Source: Aselliscus stoliczkanus (taxonomy: Eukaryota > Chordata > Mammalia > Chiroptera > Hipposideridae). Taken from it: 64,000 bases of DNA. Every line of letters begins with the position of its first letter. Position 1 is the stretch's first letter. Shown here one piece after another: positions 1-9,617 of this stretch. The notes under the pieces are model-generated. The model searched no databases. It saw only the letters and a list, made by a program, of their open reading frames with translations, and had not been told where the DNA came from. The position numbers and the translations under genes were made by a program. The stretch is taken from NCBI GenBank assembly GCA_033961575.1, contig CM066736.1:88891352-88955351 (forward strand). Reading direction: 5' to 3'.

Positions 1-20
1 ACCCCCATCTGCCCACACAG

Positions 21-239
21 ATGGAGAAAGCCAAGACCCATTACGATGCCAAGAAGCAGCAGAACCAAGAACTGCAGGAGCAGCTGCGGGGCGTGGAGCA
101 GCTGCAGAAGGAAAACAAGGAGCTGAGGGCCGAAGCCGAGCGGCTGGGTCGTGAGCTGCAGCAGGCCGGGTTGAAGACCAAGGAGACGGAGCAGGCCTGC
201 CGCCACCTTACTGCCCAGGTGCGCAGCCTGGAGGCACAG
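21..239 (+). CDS. NUMA1: NUMA1 coding exon, end of the coiled coil
   Basis: 73 codons, phase 0 at both ends, with acceptor cccacacag before 21 and donor gtaagc at 240. Nearly every residue is charged, Gln or Leu in heptad order, as expected for the distal rod of NuMA. The reading frame is open from the acceptor, and the ATG at 21 is an internal Met codon, not a translation start. Confidence 0.93.
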
Positions 240-3200
240 GTAAGCATGTGGCTGGGCGGACGCCTCCACCCTTCACGATGGACCCCACCCTCGGCTTCTC
301 TTCACTCTCTCTGGCCCTCTGTTCCCCAGGTTGCACATGCCGACCAGCAGCTTCGAGACCTGGGCAAGTTCCAAGTGGCGACTGACGCCTTAAAGAGTCG
401 GGAGCCCCAGACTAAGCCTCAGCTGGACTTGAGTATTGACAGCCTGGATCTGAGCTGTGAGGAGGGGACCCCACTCACTGTCACCAGGTCAGGAGGCACC
501 CTTCTTCCTGACCTGGTGTCCATTGAGAGCCTGCTGTTTATCAGGCTGTGTCCTGGGCACTGGGGTTGTGAGATAAATAAGATGTGGTCCCTCTGCCCCA
601 GAAGCTTATTCTTAGAGAAGAAAGAAAATATTACAGGTGTTACTCCAGATGTCTGTATAGGGCACAGTGGGTCAAAAGAAGCAAGTGGTCAGGAAAGGCT
701 CCATGGAGGCCGTCGCTGCTGTTGTGAGTCGTGAAAGAAGGTGTAGGTAGGTATGTGCTCACTGGACAGGGGAGAGCAGAGTGCCAAGGCCGGGCAGCAG
801 CCTGCTGGGCTGCCACGTGTGCCTGGGAGGGCCGCCTGCATCCCCCACTGACGGTGCTGAGGGACATGGGAAGGGTTTGAAATGGAGTATACGATCAGAT
901 TGAATGCATCTTAGAAAGCTTATCCTTCGGCCAGTGTAGAAGCTGAGACTGGAAACCTGTTTTTATTAAACAATATGTGCCAGTTATAGACACTTGAAAA
1001 ATATTAAATGAATTAACAGATGAAACTGGGGCATAGAGGGTCACTTGTGCCCAAGGTCCCACAGTGGCAGAGCTTGATTCCTTGCTTGTCACCATTCTGG
1101 GCCTCTGAAGCCATTGTCGGTGTAAGTGAGAGATGACGCAGACCAGGGAAGGACAGAGGGGAGTGGGTTTGGCAGGAGGAGGAAGACGCTCCCATTGGCT
1201 ATAACAGGAGATACAGGTGGAAGAACAGACAGGTGCGCTTAGTTTGGGACCTGTTGTGGAATAGCTGTGACTGTCCAGGGCAGATGGTGGGGCAGTGGCT
1301 ATATAATAGGTCTGCAGAGCAGAGTCTGGGCTAAGGCAGAGAGGTCTGGGAGTCACCCATATTGAGGAGTTCAAAGGTGAGTGGAGGGGCTCATCGGGGA
1401 CTAAGAGTGCACTGAAGGGAGGGCCTAGGTCAAGGGCTCTCCTTGGCACCTCTGAAAAGTCAGAGAATGGAGTGCTTGACCGGGTCTACTTGTAATAGAT
1501 GTAGGAATTGGTCACCCTGGAGCACAGGGACAGAAAAAAATGCCTTCTAGCTCCAAGAATGGCACCTCAGCAGGTTTCTTTTCTACAGTAAGCTGCCTCG
1601 TACCCAGCCCGATGGCACCAGCATTCCTGGAGAGCCAGCCTCACCCATCTCCCAGCGCCTGCCCCCCAAGGTAGAATCCCTGGAGAGTCTCTACTTCACC
1701 CCCATCCCTGCTCGGGGGCAAGCCCCCCTGGAGAGCAGCCTGGACTCCCTGGGGGACGTCTTCCTGGACTCCGGCCGGAAGACCCGCTCTGCACGTCGGC
1801 GCACTACGCAGATCATCAACATTACCATGACCAAGGTCAGGCTGCAGGCCAGCAACGCTCACGTCCTCTCGGCCATCTTTCCCCCGGATCCTCAAAACAG
1901 CCTCAAGGGGCAGGCAGGGCTGGCTAGTCGGTATCTCACAGATCAGAAAGCTGAGATTCTGTGAAGGCTCTGAGGCCTTTTGTAGAAAGGGGCAGGGCTG
2001 GAATTGGATGCCCGTCCACTGACTGTAGGCTGGCGTTCTTTCCGTGTGTAGCACTGACCCTGTGCAGGCTGCAGGGAGAGGTGTGGCCCAGCTTGTGCCT
2101 GCCAGCCGGGGCTCTCTGGCCCATGTTCTCGTAACCTGAGGAGGTTGGGGAGAGGAGAGGTGCCTTTGGTGCAGCAGGGGGCACCTCTGCTACCAAGCTG
2201 GGGAAGTTGTAAGATGGTCAGGGTCCTGGCAAGTTTGGGCTGAGGGACGGTGGAGGCTGTGGGATGAGCCAGACTCGCCCAGGAGTCATGGGCTCCATTG
2301 CCAGCTCTCCCAGTTCCTAGCTATGTGACCTTTGGACCTGTCACTTTTCTTTGCACCTCACTGCTAAAATGGTCTGATACACTGCCTCCCCGCCCTCAAA
2401 GCAGTGTCAATAGATTCAGTGGGAAAATGGGTCAAGTCTTGAAAACATAACCTCGGCATCTTGCGTGGGATTCTGACAAGGCCCATTTCTTGCAGACGTC
2501 CAGCTAGGGACCCTACAAAGCAGTGTGCGAACACATGGAGCCATGCTGTGGGATCTGAGGGGCTTCAGGAAGGCGAATGGCCGGGGGAGGCTTCTTTATA
2601 AAGGCGCCTGTTCCACCCAGCACAGCACATTCATCCTCTTTTCCAGAAGCCAGATGTGGATGAGCCAGACAGCGCCAACTCGTCCTTCTATAGCACGCAG
2701 TCTGCCCCCGCGCCCCAGGCTGGCCCGAGAGCCACCTCCTCTACCCAGTCTCTGGCCCGCCTGGGCTCTCCCGACGACGGCAACTCCGCTCTGCTCAGCC
2801 TGCCTGGCTACCGGCCCACCACTCGCAGTTCTGCTCGCCGCTCCCAGACCAGGGTGTCCAGTGGGGCCCCTGCAGGTGAGGGGACTGTTCTAATCCTAAC
2901 CCCACCCGAAGGTTCCAGTGGAAGCAGATCCCAACACAGGGCAAGGACAAGCTTTTAAAAACCCCAAGCTAGCTTCCTGGCAGCCTTGCGTGTCCACAGG
3001 GACCTGTGGTGGGCAATCAGGCTGACGTCTCAGCCAGGGTGCGCTGGAAATGCTCCCACAAGGGGCCTGGGAATCCCAGCACAAGTGACGCTCACGGGCT
3101 GTTGGGAGGCCTTCATGCTCTTCAGACGGCGATGGGCTGCCAGAGGGCCAGGCTGGCCAGTGCTCTCCCCTGATTCTTAGAGGCTCTTGTTCCCAGGGAC

Positions 3201-5211
3201 CTCCTGGGAATCAGTTCCTGGCCCTCAGGTAGTTTCTCTTGGCGTCACAGCTGCTGCATATGATCGCTCGACCTCCCCATGGCGAGTGCAGTGAGCCAGC
3301 CGCCATGGTAGAAATGGCCTGTGAGCCCCACTCCTGTCTCTGCAGCTCTGAGCAGAGCAGCACTCTGGGCTACTAGGCTGCACTGAAGTCTGTGGGGCAG
3401 GTGGACAGGAGTGGTGGCAGCAACTGGTGAGATGCCAGGGGCAGCCCCCAGCCCCAGTCCTCCTGGCCTTCTACCCCCCCACCTCCCACTCCTCTCTGCC
3501 CCCCACCCTCCCCCAGGAAGGAATAGCTTCTACATGGGCACTTGCCAGGATGAGCCTGAGCAGCTGGATGACTGGAACCGCATTGCAGAGTTGCAACAGC
3601 GAAATCGAGTCTGCCCCCCGCACCTGAAGACCTGCTACCCCCTGGAGTCCAGGGTGAGCCCGGGGTCGCCTGCATAGGCCTGCCCACACTGGCTCACCTC
3701 TGCTTCTCTTGGTGGTGCATCCCGGTGCCACTTGCTGACCCAGCCCAAGCACGAGTGCCCTGGGTCTCGGGCCTCCTGGGGAGGGTGACATTGTGCTGCC
3801 CGTGGAACAGGGCGAAGTCACGGTGGGTGGACAGGAGCTCGGAGAGCCGCTGGGGACTGCTCTCCTGTGGCATCGTGCAGGGCGCAGGCTCAGAAGACAG
3901 CAGGGAGGGAGGCCTGTGACAGGAGGGCTGGAGCCGGGGGCAGTCCCACCCCATCTCCCAGCAGCGTGGGCCCACTGACCACTCTCCCGCCCCACGCAGC
4001 CTTCCTTGAGCCTGGCTACCATCACGGATGAGGAGATGAAAACTGGTGACCCCCAGGAGACCCTGCGCAGAGCCAGCATGCAGCCAGCCCAGATAGCCGA
4101 GGGCGCTGGCATCACCACCCGGCAGCGCAAACGTGTCTCCTTAGAGCCCCACCAGGGCCCTGGCACCCCCGAGGTGGGTGACATTGGCTCCTGTTTTGTG
4201 CTGTCTAGCGGTCTGCCCACATCCGGCCCAGCTCATCAAGTTTGACAAGCGGATTAAAGGGGAGGCGTCTGGCTCTGGAGGGGTTGGGGGCGCCGAGTGC
4301 TGCTGGCTGGATAAGCTGACTTCTGAGGTCCACTGAGCCCTGAGACCCTGTGGGTGTGAAGGCCTCTGCCGCTGTCTGCCTCACTGGTCTCTTCCCCATA
4401 GTCCAAGAAGCCCACCAGCTGTTTCCCACGCCCCATGACCCCGCGGGACCGGGACCGAGACAGGGACCGACGCGAGGGGCGCAGACAGAGCACCACAGAG
4501 GCCCAGAAGAAAGCGGCTCCGGCTGTTGGTAAACAGGTTAGTCGGAGGCTGAAGGGGAGCCCCGAGCAGCAGGCTGGCCTGGAGGGGCGGCGGCGGAGTG
4601 CCCAATGTGACGTCCCCCTCACCCCCCAGGCTGACCGCCGCCAGTCCATGGCCTTTAGCATCCTCAACACGCCCAAGAAGCTTGGGAACAGCATTCTGCG
4701 GAGGGGGGCCGCAAAGAAAGCCCTGCCCAAGACCTCCCCCAACACCCGCAGCGGAACACGCCGCTCTCCTCGCATCACCACCACCACAGCCAGCGCTGCC
4801 ACTGCTGCCGCCATCTCTGCGGCTACTGCCACCCCTCGGGCCAAGGGCAAGGTGGAGGCACTGACAGGGAAGGGGGAGGGCTGATGTTCAGGAAACCCGG
4901 TGGGAACATGGCACCCCCCAGACCACCCGTGAGGCAGCTTCCAGGGCAGGGCTGAGCGAGGCTGCTGGAGGTGGGGGCTAAGAGCAGGGGTTCCCCATCT
5001 TGGTTAGCTGCTCCCCATGGGCGAGAGGAGACAGACAACTCCATTCGTACTGACAACACCCAGAGATGCTTAGACACAGCCAGCAGCTGGTAACCTGAGG
5101 GTGGATATGTCCAGGGCCACACCATAGGGGGGCCTCATCGGGGCGGTCGGCTGGCATCCCAGGTCCATCCAGCCAAGTGATGGTGTCTCTCTCTTTCAGG
5201 CAAAGCACTAA
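21..5211 (+). CDS. NUMA1: NUMA1 (nuclear mitotic apparatus protein 1), 3' part of the gene
   Basis: C-terminal quarter of NuMA, the large coiled-coil protein that gathers microtubule minus ends at spindle poles and links dynein to cortical GPSM2 (LGN). Coding exons in the window: 21-239, 330-487, 1589-1835, 2647-2875, 3517-3653, 4000-4173, 4402-4536, 4630-4851, 5200-5211. All junctions are GT-AG and in phase, giving 510 codons plus stop; the first part of the roughly 2,115-residue protein lies left of the window. In order they encode the end of the coiled coil, a tankyrase-type motif RTQPDG, the 4.1-interaction stretch around ESLESLYFTPIPAR, the GPSM2-binding segment, a bipartite nuclear signal RKRVSLEPHQGPGTPESKK, the CDK1 site PRPMTPRD and a basic Ala/Thr-rich tail ending AKH. 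No frameshift or stop is seen. Identification rests on near identity to the human protein as I know it. Confidence 0.97.
330..487 (+). CDS. NUMA1: NUMA1 coding exon, rod-to-tail transition
   Basis: Starts in phase 0 with VAHADQQLRDLGKFQVATDA and ends with AG of a split Ser codon completed by the exon at 1589. It includes the conserved stretch DLSIDSLDLSCEEGTPL. The 90-nt upstream intron is open in the same frame, so a naive ORF runs straight through it. Confidence 0.93.
1005..1160 (-). repeat. MIR-like fragment in a NUMA1 intron
   Basis: The reverse complement resembles the core of MIR SINEs (a loss-of-count, 'accttgggcaagtcac'-like region followed by a 'cctcagttt'-like region). It is diverged and the boundaries are approximate. 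The rest of the 488-1588 intron holds nothing I recognise. Confidence 0.4.
1589..1835 (+). CDS. NUMA1: NUMA1 coding exon with tankyrase and 4.1 motifs
   Basis: Begins with the last base of a split Ser codon, then KLPRTQPDGTSIPGEP. RTQPDG fits the RxxPDG tankyrase-binding motif known in NuMA. The exon continues through PPKVESLESLYFTPIPAR, the region known to interact with protein 4.1, and ends RRRTTQIINITMTK at donor gtcagg. Confidence 0.93.
2281..2378 (+). repeat. MIR fragment in a NUMA1 intron
   Basis: Contains the MIR core pattern: ttcctagctatgtgacctt followed by a gtcac block and a ctaaaatgg block. It is an ancient diverged copy with approximate ends. Confidence 0.5.
2647..2875 (+). CDS. 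NUMA1: NUMA1 coding exon, Ser-rich tail
   Basis: Acceptor ttttccag, first codons KPDVDEPDSANSSFYS, ending with G of a split Gly codon at donor gtgagg. Rich in Ser/Thr with repeated RSS/SQ-type sites; includes SLARLGSPDDGNSALLSLPG. Confidence 0.92.
3517..3653 (+). CDS. NUMA1: NUMA1 coding exon with the GPSM2/LGN-binding segment
   Basis: Encodes RNSFYMGTCQDEPEQLDDWN and the following RIAELQQRNRVCPPHLKTCY. This is the segment of NuMA that binds the TPR repeats of GPSM2 (LGN) for spindle orientation, and it looks fully conserved. It is preceded by a long C-rich polypyrimidine tract at 3472-3514. Confidence 0.94.
4000..4173 (+). CDS. NUMA1: NUMA1 coding exon, first half of the nuclear localisation signal
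   Basis: 58 codons, phase 0 both ends, PSLSLATITDEEMKTGDPQE through RKRVSLEPHQGPGTPE at donor gtgggt. It supplies the first basic cluster of the bipartite nuclear localisation signal; the second (SKK) starts the next exon. Confidence 0.93.
4402..4536 (+). CDS. NUMA1: NUMA1 coding exon with the CDK1 site and an Arg-Asp repeat
   Basis: 45 codons from SKKPTSCFPRPMTPRD to AVGKQ. The TP in PRPMTPRD corresponds to the mitotic CDK1 site (Thr2055 in human) that releases NuMA from the cortex. Directly after it the sequence reads RDRDRDRDRREG, where the human protein as I know it has a single RDRHEG, so there is an in-frame Arg-Asp expansion here. Confidence 0.92.
4630..4851 (+). CDS. NUMA1: NUMA1 coding exon, basic C-terminal tail
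   Basis: 74 codons beginning ADRRQSMAFSILNTPKKLGN, then a Lys/Arg-rich stretch and a Thr/Ala run (TTTTASAATAAAISAATA). This is the C-terminal microtubule- and DNA-binding region. The frame stays open past the donor gtggag at 4852 to a TGA at 4882-4884; an unspliced transcript would end GKVEALTGKGEG instead of GKAKH. Confidence 0.92.
5200..5211 (+). CDS. NUMA1: NUMA1 final coding exon (AKH, stop)
   Basis: After acceptor ctctttcag come four codons, GCA AAG CAC TAA, matching the AKH end of mammalian NuMA. Only splicing evidence finds this exon; it is far too short for ORF detection. Confidence 0.9.
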   Translation, partial: AKH

Positions 5212-5965
5212 AGGGCCAGTACCGGTGAGTGGCCCCACCTGTGTCCCGATGCTGACCTTGCCTGGTCCTTTTCCTGTCCCTCTCAGTGCCTTCTCTCAGC
5301 TCCCAGGCCAACAGTGGCCAAACCCCTAGAGACAGTGATGCCTGCCCACACCTCGGCCTGGTACCGGGACCTTTGCCAGGGCCTCCACCAGGCGAACAGA
5401 TATTCCTCAGAGCTGGCCTGGAGCCTGGACAGTCTGGGTCCTCTCCCTACCTTGCCTCCTGATGTTTTCACAGAGCAAAGTCACTTCTCCATCACAACCA
5501 GATTCGAGACTGGCTTGGAGTGGCTGGGTCCTTGGACCCAGCCTGCTCTCCTCGCAGCCTCTGGATCTAGAAGGGACCATTGGAGGAGCAGGCCCTGGTC
5601 CCTGCTGCTCCTGGTGGCTGGGTCCAGCAGGGGCCCTAGCTCTTCAAGTCCAGGACTAGGCGTTGACCTGGTGGGAGCCCCCATGTGCTCCCATCCATCC
5701 AAGGGCACGGAGACCAGAGGATGCCCTTTTCCAGGACAGACGGCCCGTGCGAGGGCAGCCTTCAGCGGCAGCTCATTCCCCACCTTCCCCAGACTTGTAC
5801 TGGGATGGGATTTGGAGTGCTGGGAAGGTTTTTAACACATTGTGGACTGGTGATGCAGATTTGCTTCTATACATTTAAATGCCCCGTCCTCAATGTGTTA
5901 TTGGCCAGGGATGGATCTTTTCTAAATGTTATTACTTGTAAATAAAGTCTATTTTTTCTCCCTTG
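5212..5965 (+). other. NUMA1: NUMA1 3' untranslated region
   Basis: Non-coding sequence from the stop codon to about 20 bases after the AATAAA at 5941. Reading frames in this stretch (for example one at 5314-5835) lie wholly inside it and are not supported as genes. Confidence 0.8.
5941..5946 (+). terminator. NUMA1 polyadenylation signal
   Basis: Canonical AATAAA preceded by an AT-rich stretch and followed by a T-rich segment; the only good signal after the NUMA1 stop. From here to 6358 I see only unassigned flanking sequence. Confidence 0.85.
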
Positions 5966-6499
5966 ACTGCTGAGCCACCTTGATCTGTGAAAAGGAAAAT
6001 CGGGGCTCTTTAGAGCATACCTTTGTTCCTGCCTAGACAGACCATCTACCTTCTTTCAAGTCCTTTCTCCTGCCCTTGCTGGGGCCATAGGATCCTCTCA
6101 CACTCCCTTTCTGGCCTCTGCTCAGGGAGCATTATGGGCTGTCCCTTTTCTGAGGGCCTGTGTCCCCTGACTCGATAGCTTCTGAGTGGCAGTCCCTCGG
6201 AGTGAGCCAAGTTCTGTGAATGGAAGTATTGCCTAAATGAGACGTCAGCATGCCTCCACTGAAAAATCACTGTGGGCCCTGCTGGGTATGCCACAGAGAC
6301 GGCTGTGGAGCAGCAGCCTCTGCCCCCGTCCCTTCCCATCCGAGGAAAATAAGGCATACAGGTATAGCTCAGAGACAGTGCAGGGTCAGTTCCAGACGAC
6401 TGCAATGAGTCATGAAGTTTTTGGCTTCCCAGTGCGTATAAAAGTTGTTTACATGATACTGTAGTATATTAAGTATGATAGCATTATCTCTAAAAAAAA

Positions 6500-8420
6500 C
6501 AATGTACGTACCTTAATGAAGAAATACATCATTACTAAAAACTGTTACCCATCATCTGAGGCTTTACCAAGTTGTAATCTTTTTGCTGGCGGAAGGTCTT
6601 GCCTGATGTTGGCTGCTGACTGATCAGAGTGGTGCTTGCTGAAGGTTGGGGTGGCTGAGGCAAGTTCTTAAAATGAAGTTGGCCATGATGACTCCTTTCA
6701 CAAATGATTTCTCCACAGCATGCAATGCTGTCTGGCAGCATTTTACCCATAGTAGAACGTCTTTAAAACTGGAGTCCTCTCAAACCCTCCTGCTGCTTTA
6801 TCATCTAAGTTTATGTAATATTCTAAATCTCTTGTCATTTCAATGTCAAGAGAGGACAATGTCTTGTCATCTTCACAGCATCTACCAGGCGTAGATTCCA
6901 TCTCAAGAAACCACTTTCTCGGGTGGCCGGTTGACTCAGGTGGTTAGAGCACAGGCTTATAACACCAAGTTACTGGTTCGATTCCCACATGGGCCAGTGA
7001 GCTGCGCCCTCCACACCTAGATTGAAAGCAACTTGGAGCTGATGGGTCCTGGAAAAACACACTGTTCCCCCAATGACGTTTAAAAAAACAAACCACTTTC
7101 TTTGTTCATCTATAAGAAGCAAGTCCTTATCTATTAGTTTTATGAAATTGCAGTGATTCCATTACATCTTCAGGCTAGTTCTCGTTCTCTTGCTGTTCCC
7201 ACCACATCTGCAGTTATTTCCTCCACTGAAGTCTTGAACCCCTCTCAGTCATTATTGAGGGTTGGAAACTTCTTCCAAGGCTGTTAGTGGTGTTATTTTG
7301 ACTTCTTCCATGAATCACAAATGTTCTTGCTGGCACCTAGAAAGGTGCGTCCTTTTCAGAGGGTTTTAATTTATTTTGCCCAGAGCTTATCTATGACAGC
7401 TACAGCCTTACATATTTCATAAATAGCAAGACTTGAAAGTTGAAATTACTCCTTCATCCATGTTGTAAAATGGATGTTGTGTTAGCAGGCATGAAAACAA
7501 TCACGCACATCTCGCTCCATTAGAGCTTTTGGGTGACCAGGTACTTGTCAATAAGCAATATTTTGAAAGGAATCTTTTTCTGCACAATAGGTCCCAACCA
7601 ATGGGCTAAAAATACTCAGCAAACCATGTAAACAGATGTGCTGTCATCCGGGCTTTGTTCCATTTAGAGAGCACAGGCAGACTAGATTTAGCATAATTCT
7701 GAAGGGCCCTAGGATTTTTGGAATAAGCATTGGCCTCAAAGTCACCAGCTGCATTAGCCCCTAACAAGACAGTCTGTCCTTTGAAGCATTCAAGCCAGAC
7801 ACCGACCCCTCTAGCTATGAAAACGCTAGACAGCATCTTCCACTATAAGGCTGATTCCTCTACATTGAGTATCTGTTATTTAGGGTAGCCATCTTCATTA
7901 ATTATCTTAGCTAGATCTTCTGGATAACTTGCTGCAGCTTGTACATCAGCACCTACTGCTTCACCTTGCACTTTTATGTTCTGGAGACGGCTTCTTTCCT
8001 TAAACCTCAAGAACCAACCTCTGCTGGCTTCCAGCTTTTCTTCCACAGCTTGCTCACCTCTCAGCCTTCCTGGAATTGAAGAGAGTTACGGTTTTGCTCT
8101 GGATCAGGCTTTGTCCTAAGGGAATGTTGTGGCTGGTTTCATCTTCTATCCAGACCCCTAAAACTTCCTCCATATCAGCAAGGTTGTTTCGTTTTCTTGT
8201 CATTTGTGTGTCACTGGAGTGGCACTTTTCATGTCCTTCAGGAGCTTTTCCCTTTGCATTCACAACTCGATTGTTTTGCACTTAGGGGCCTAGCTTGTGG
8301 CCTGTCTCGGCTTTGGACACGCCTTCCTCGCTAAGCAGAATTTCTAGCTTTTGATTTAAAGTGAGAGATGTACGACTCTTCCTTTCACTTGAACACTTAT
8401 AGACCACGGTGGGGTTATTA
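6500..8420 (-). pseudogene. Tigger1 transposase remnant
   Basis: Broken open frames on the minus strand in the order expected for a pogo-type transposase: helix-turn-helix part (contains [14 protein letters not shown]), DDE core part (contains LLGANAAGDFEANAYS and KNPRALQNYAKSSLPV) and C-terminal part (contains PQPPQPSASTTLISQQP). Stops, frameshifts and the SINE at 6920 interrupt it, so it cannot make a functional enzyme. Confidence 0.82.
6920..7089 (+). repeat. tRNA-Ile-like SINE (form D) inside the Tigger1 element
   Basis: The head (ggccggttgactcaggtgg ... ggttcgattcccacatgggcca) resembles tRNA-Ile, followed by an unrelated tail ending near ctgttcccccaatgacg. Flanked by the 12-bp duplication AAACCACTTTCT (6908-6919 and 7090-7101), so it inserted after the transposon. 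Confidence 0.85.
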
Positions 8421-8745
8421 ACTGGCCTAATTTCAATACTGTCGAATAGGGAGGCTCAGGGAAAGGGAGAGAAATGGGGAACAGCCAGTCCGTGGAGCAG
8501 TCAGAACACATTTATCGATTAAGTTCATCTTACATGGGCCCAGTTCATGGCGCCCCAAAACAATTACAATAGCAACATCAAATATCACTGATCACTGTAA
8601 CAAATACAATAATGAGGAAAGTTTGAAATATTGCGAGAATCACCAAAATGTGACCCAGAGACATGAAGTGAGCAAATGCTGTTGGGAAAATGGCACTGAC
8701 AGACTAACTCGATACAAGGTTGCCACAATCCTTCAATTTGTAAAA

Positions 8746-8762
8746 ACAACAACAACAACAAA
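8746..8762 (+). repeat. Short (AAC)n microsatellite
   Basis: About five AAC units inside the Tigger1 end region. Low-complexity, no other meaning seen. Confidence 0.7.
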
Positions 8763-9042
8763 AGAGTATCATGAAGTACAATAAAACGAGGTATGCCTGT
8801 ACAAATGCAACATTATGTGGCACACAGAATGTGGCCTTAGCTGAGGCAGCCAAGACAAATGAAGAGGTGGCGTTTCTACTAGGCTTCAGAATTCACCCGT
8901 CAGGATGGTGAGGCAGAGGGGACCCTCTGGAGGGTTTCTTGCGTAGGGGAAACGACCATCCTCAGCCCAGCCTGGGGAAAGTGAAGGCAGACAAGGATCA
9001 GGGCCAAGGAGGGAGAGACATCTCTTGTCACTTCCCCTAGGC

Positions 9043-9307
9043 CAGGGGTCTGCAAACTGCGGCTCGCGAGCCATATGCGGCTATTTGGGGACGTTCCGTC
9101 TCAAAAGTTTGCCGACCCCTGCAAGAGCCAATCCTGTCCCTCACAATTTAAAAATTACTTGAGAGCCATAAATATATTTTCCCATAATCATCATTATGTG
9201 AATAATACCTTTTAAAAATTTTATAAATGAAACTATGATAGTTTTATTTTCATTTTCAATTTTACTTAAGAGCCTGTGGCTCGCAAGCTGCAGTTTGCCG
9301 ACCCCTG
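9043..9307 (+). mobile_element. Non-autonomous hAT-type element with perfect 8-bp target duplication
   Basis: 265 bp with inverted ends CAGGGGTCTGCAAACTGC and, as the reverse complement of the other end, CAGGGGTCGGCAAACTGC. Both sides carry the identical 8-bp duplication CCCTAGGC (9035-9042, 9308-9315), the hAT signature. The interior is AT-rich and non-coding. An internal piece, gtttgccgacccctg at 9106-9120, repeats the right terminal sequence. Confidence 0.85.
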
Positions 9308-9391
9308 CCCTAGGCCACGCCTCCTCTGCCTGAGCCCTGAGGGTTGTTTAGTTTCCACCTCCGGCTGGAGGACTTGGGGGAATGGAGGTCA

Positions 9392-9617
9392 TTAGCTGGA
9401 GGCGGCCCCGGGAGGAGCCACATTGCAGCAGAGCTCCTCCGGTCCCTGGAAACCTTCCTGCGGGTTCCTCACCAGCTGGGCCGGGACAACGTGACGCAGG
9501 ACGGTGTAGTCGGGATCAGCGAACACACAAGAGAAGGTGGTGCTGCGCAGGGTGGGGCTCAGCTCCTTCAGCTCCAAGGAACTTCGCAGCTGGGTGCTGG
9601 CGCCCTTGCGCTCCCGC
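9392..9617 (-). CDS. IL18BP: IL18BP coding exon 4 (last)
   Basis: Acceptor ctctgctccag on the minus strand, then the last base of a split Arg codon. It encodes the second half of the Ig fold, including RSTTFSCVFADPDY with the closing Cys, and the divergent tail. TAA stop at 9394-9392. Confidence 0.93.

Larger units (their letters stand above)
6359..8799 (-). mobile_element. Tigger1-type (pogo/Tc1-mariner) DNA transposon, decayed, nearly full length
   Basis: Ends CAGGTATAGCTC at 6359 and GAGGTATGCCTG at 8799 are imperfect inverted repeats, each flanked by TA, the target used by this superfamily. Length is about 2.44 kb including a 170-bp SINE at 6920, close to the roughly 2.4 kb of Tigger1. 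On the minus strand the transposase remains can be followed: a CENP-B-like N-terminal region near 8281-8054, the catalytic part near 7836-7606, and a C-terminal end near 6750-6535. It separates the 3' ends of NUMA1 and IL18BP. Confidence 0.88.

Noticed and set aside
895..1449. 184-codon minus-strand frame
   Set aside because: Lies inside a NUMA1 intron, overlaps a MIR fragment, and has no recognisable domain.
3471..4220. 249-codon minus-strand frame
   Set aside because: Antisense shadow of two GC-rich NUMA1 exons and the intron between them.
4254..4850. 198-codon minus-strand frame
   Set aside because: Antisense of the Arg/Ala-rich NUMA1 tail exons; its Arg/Leu-rich composition is the mirror of the true coding strand.
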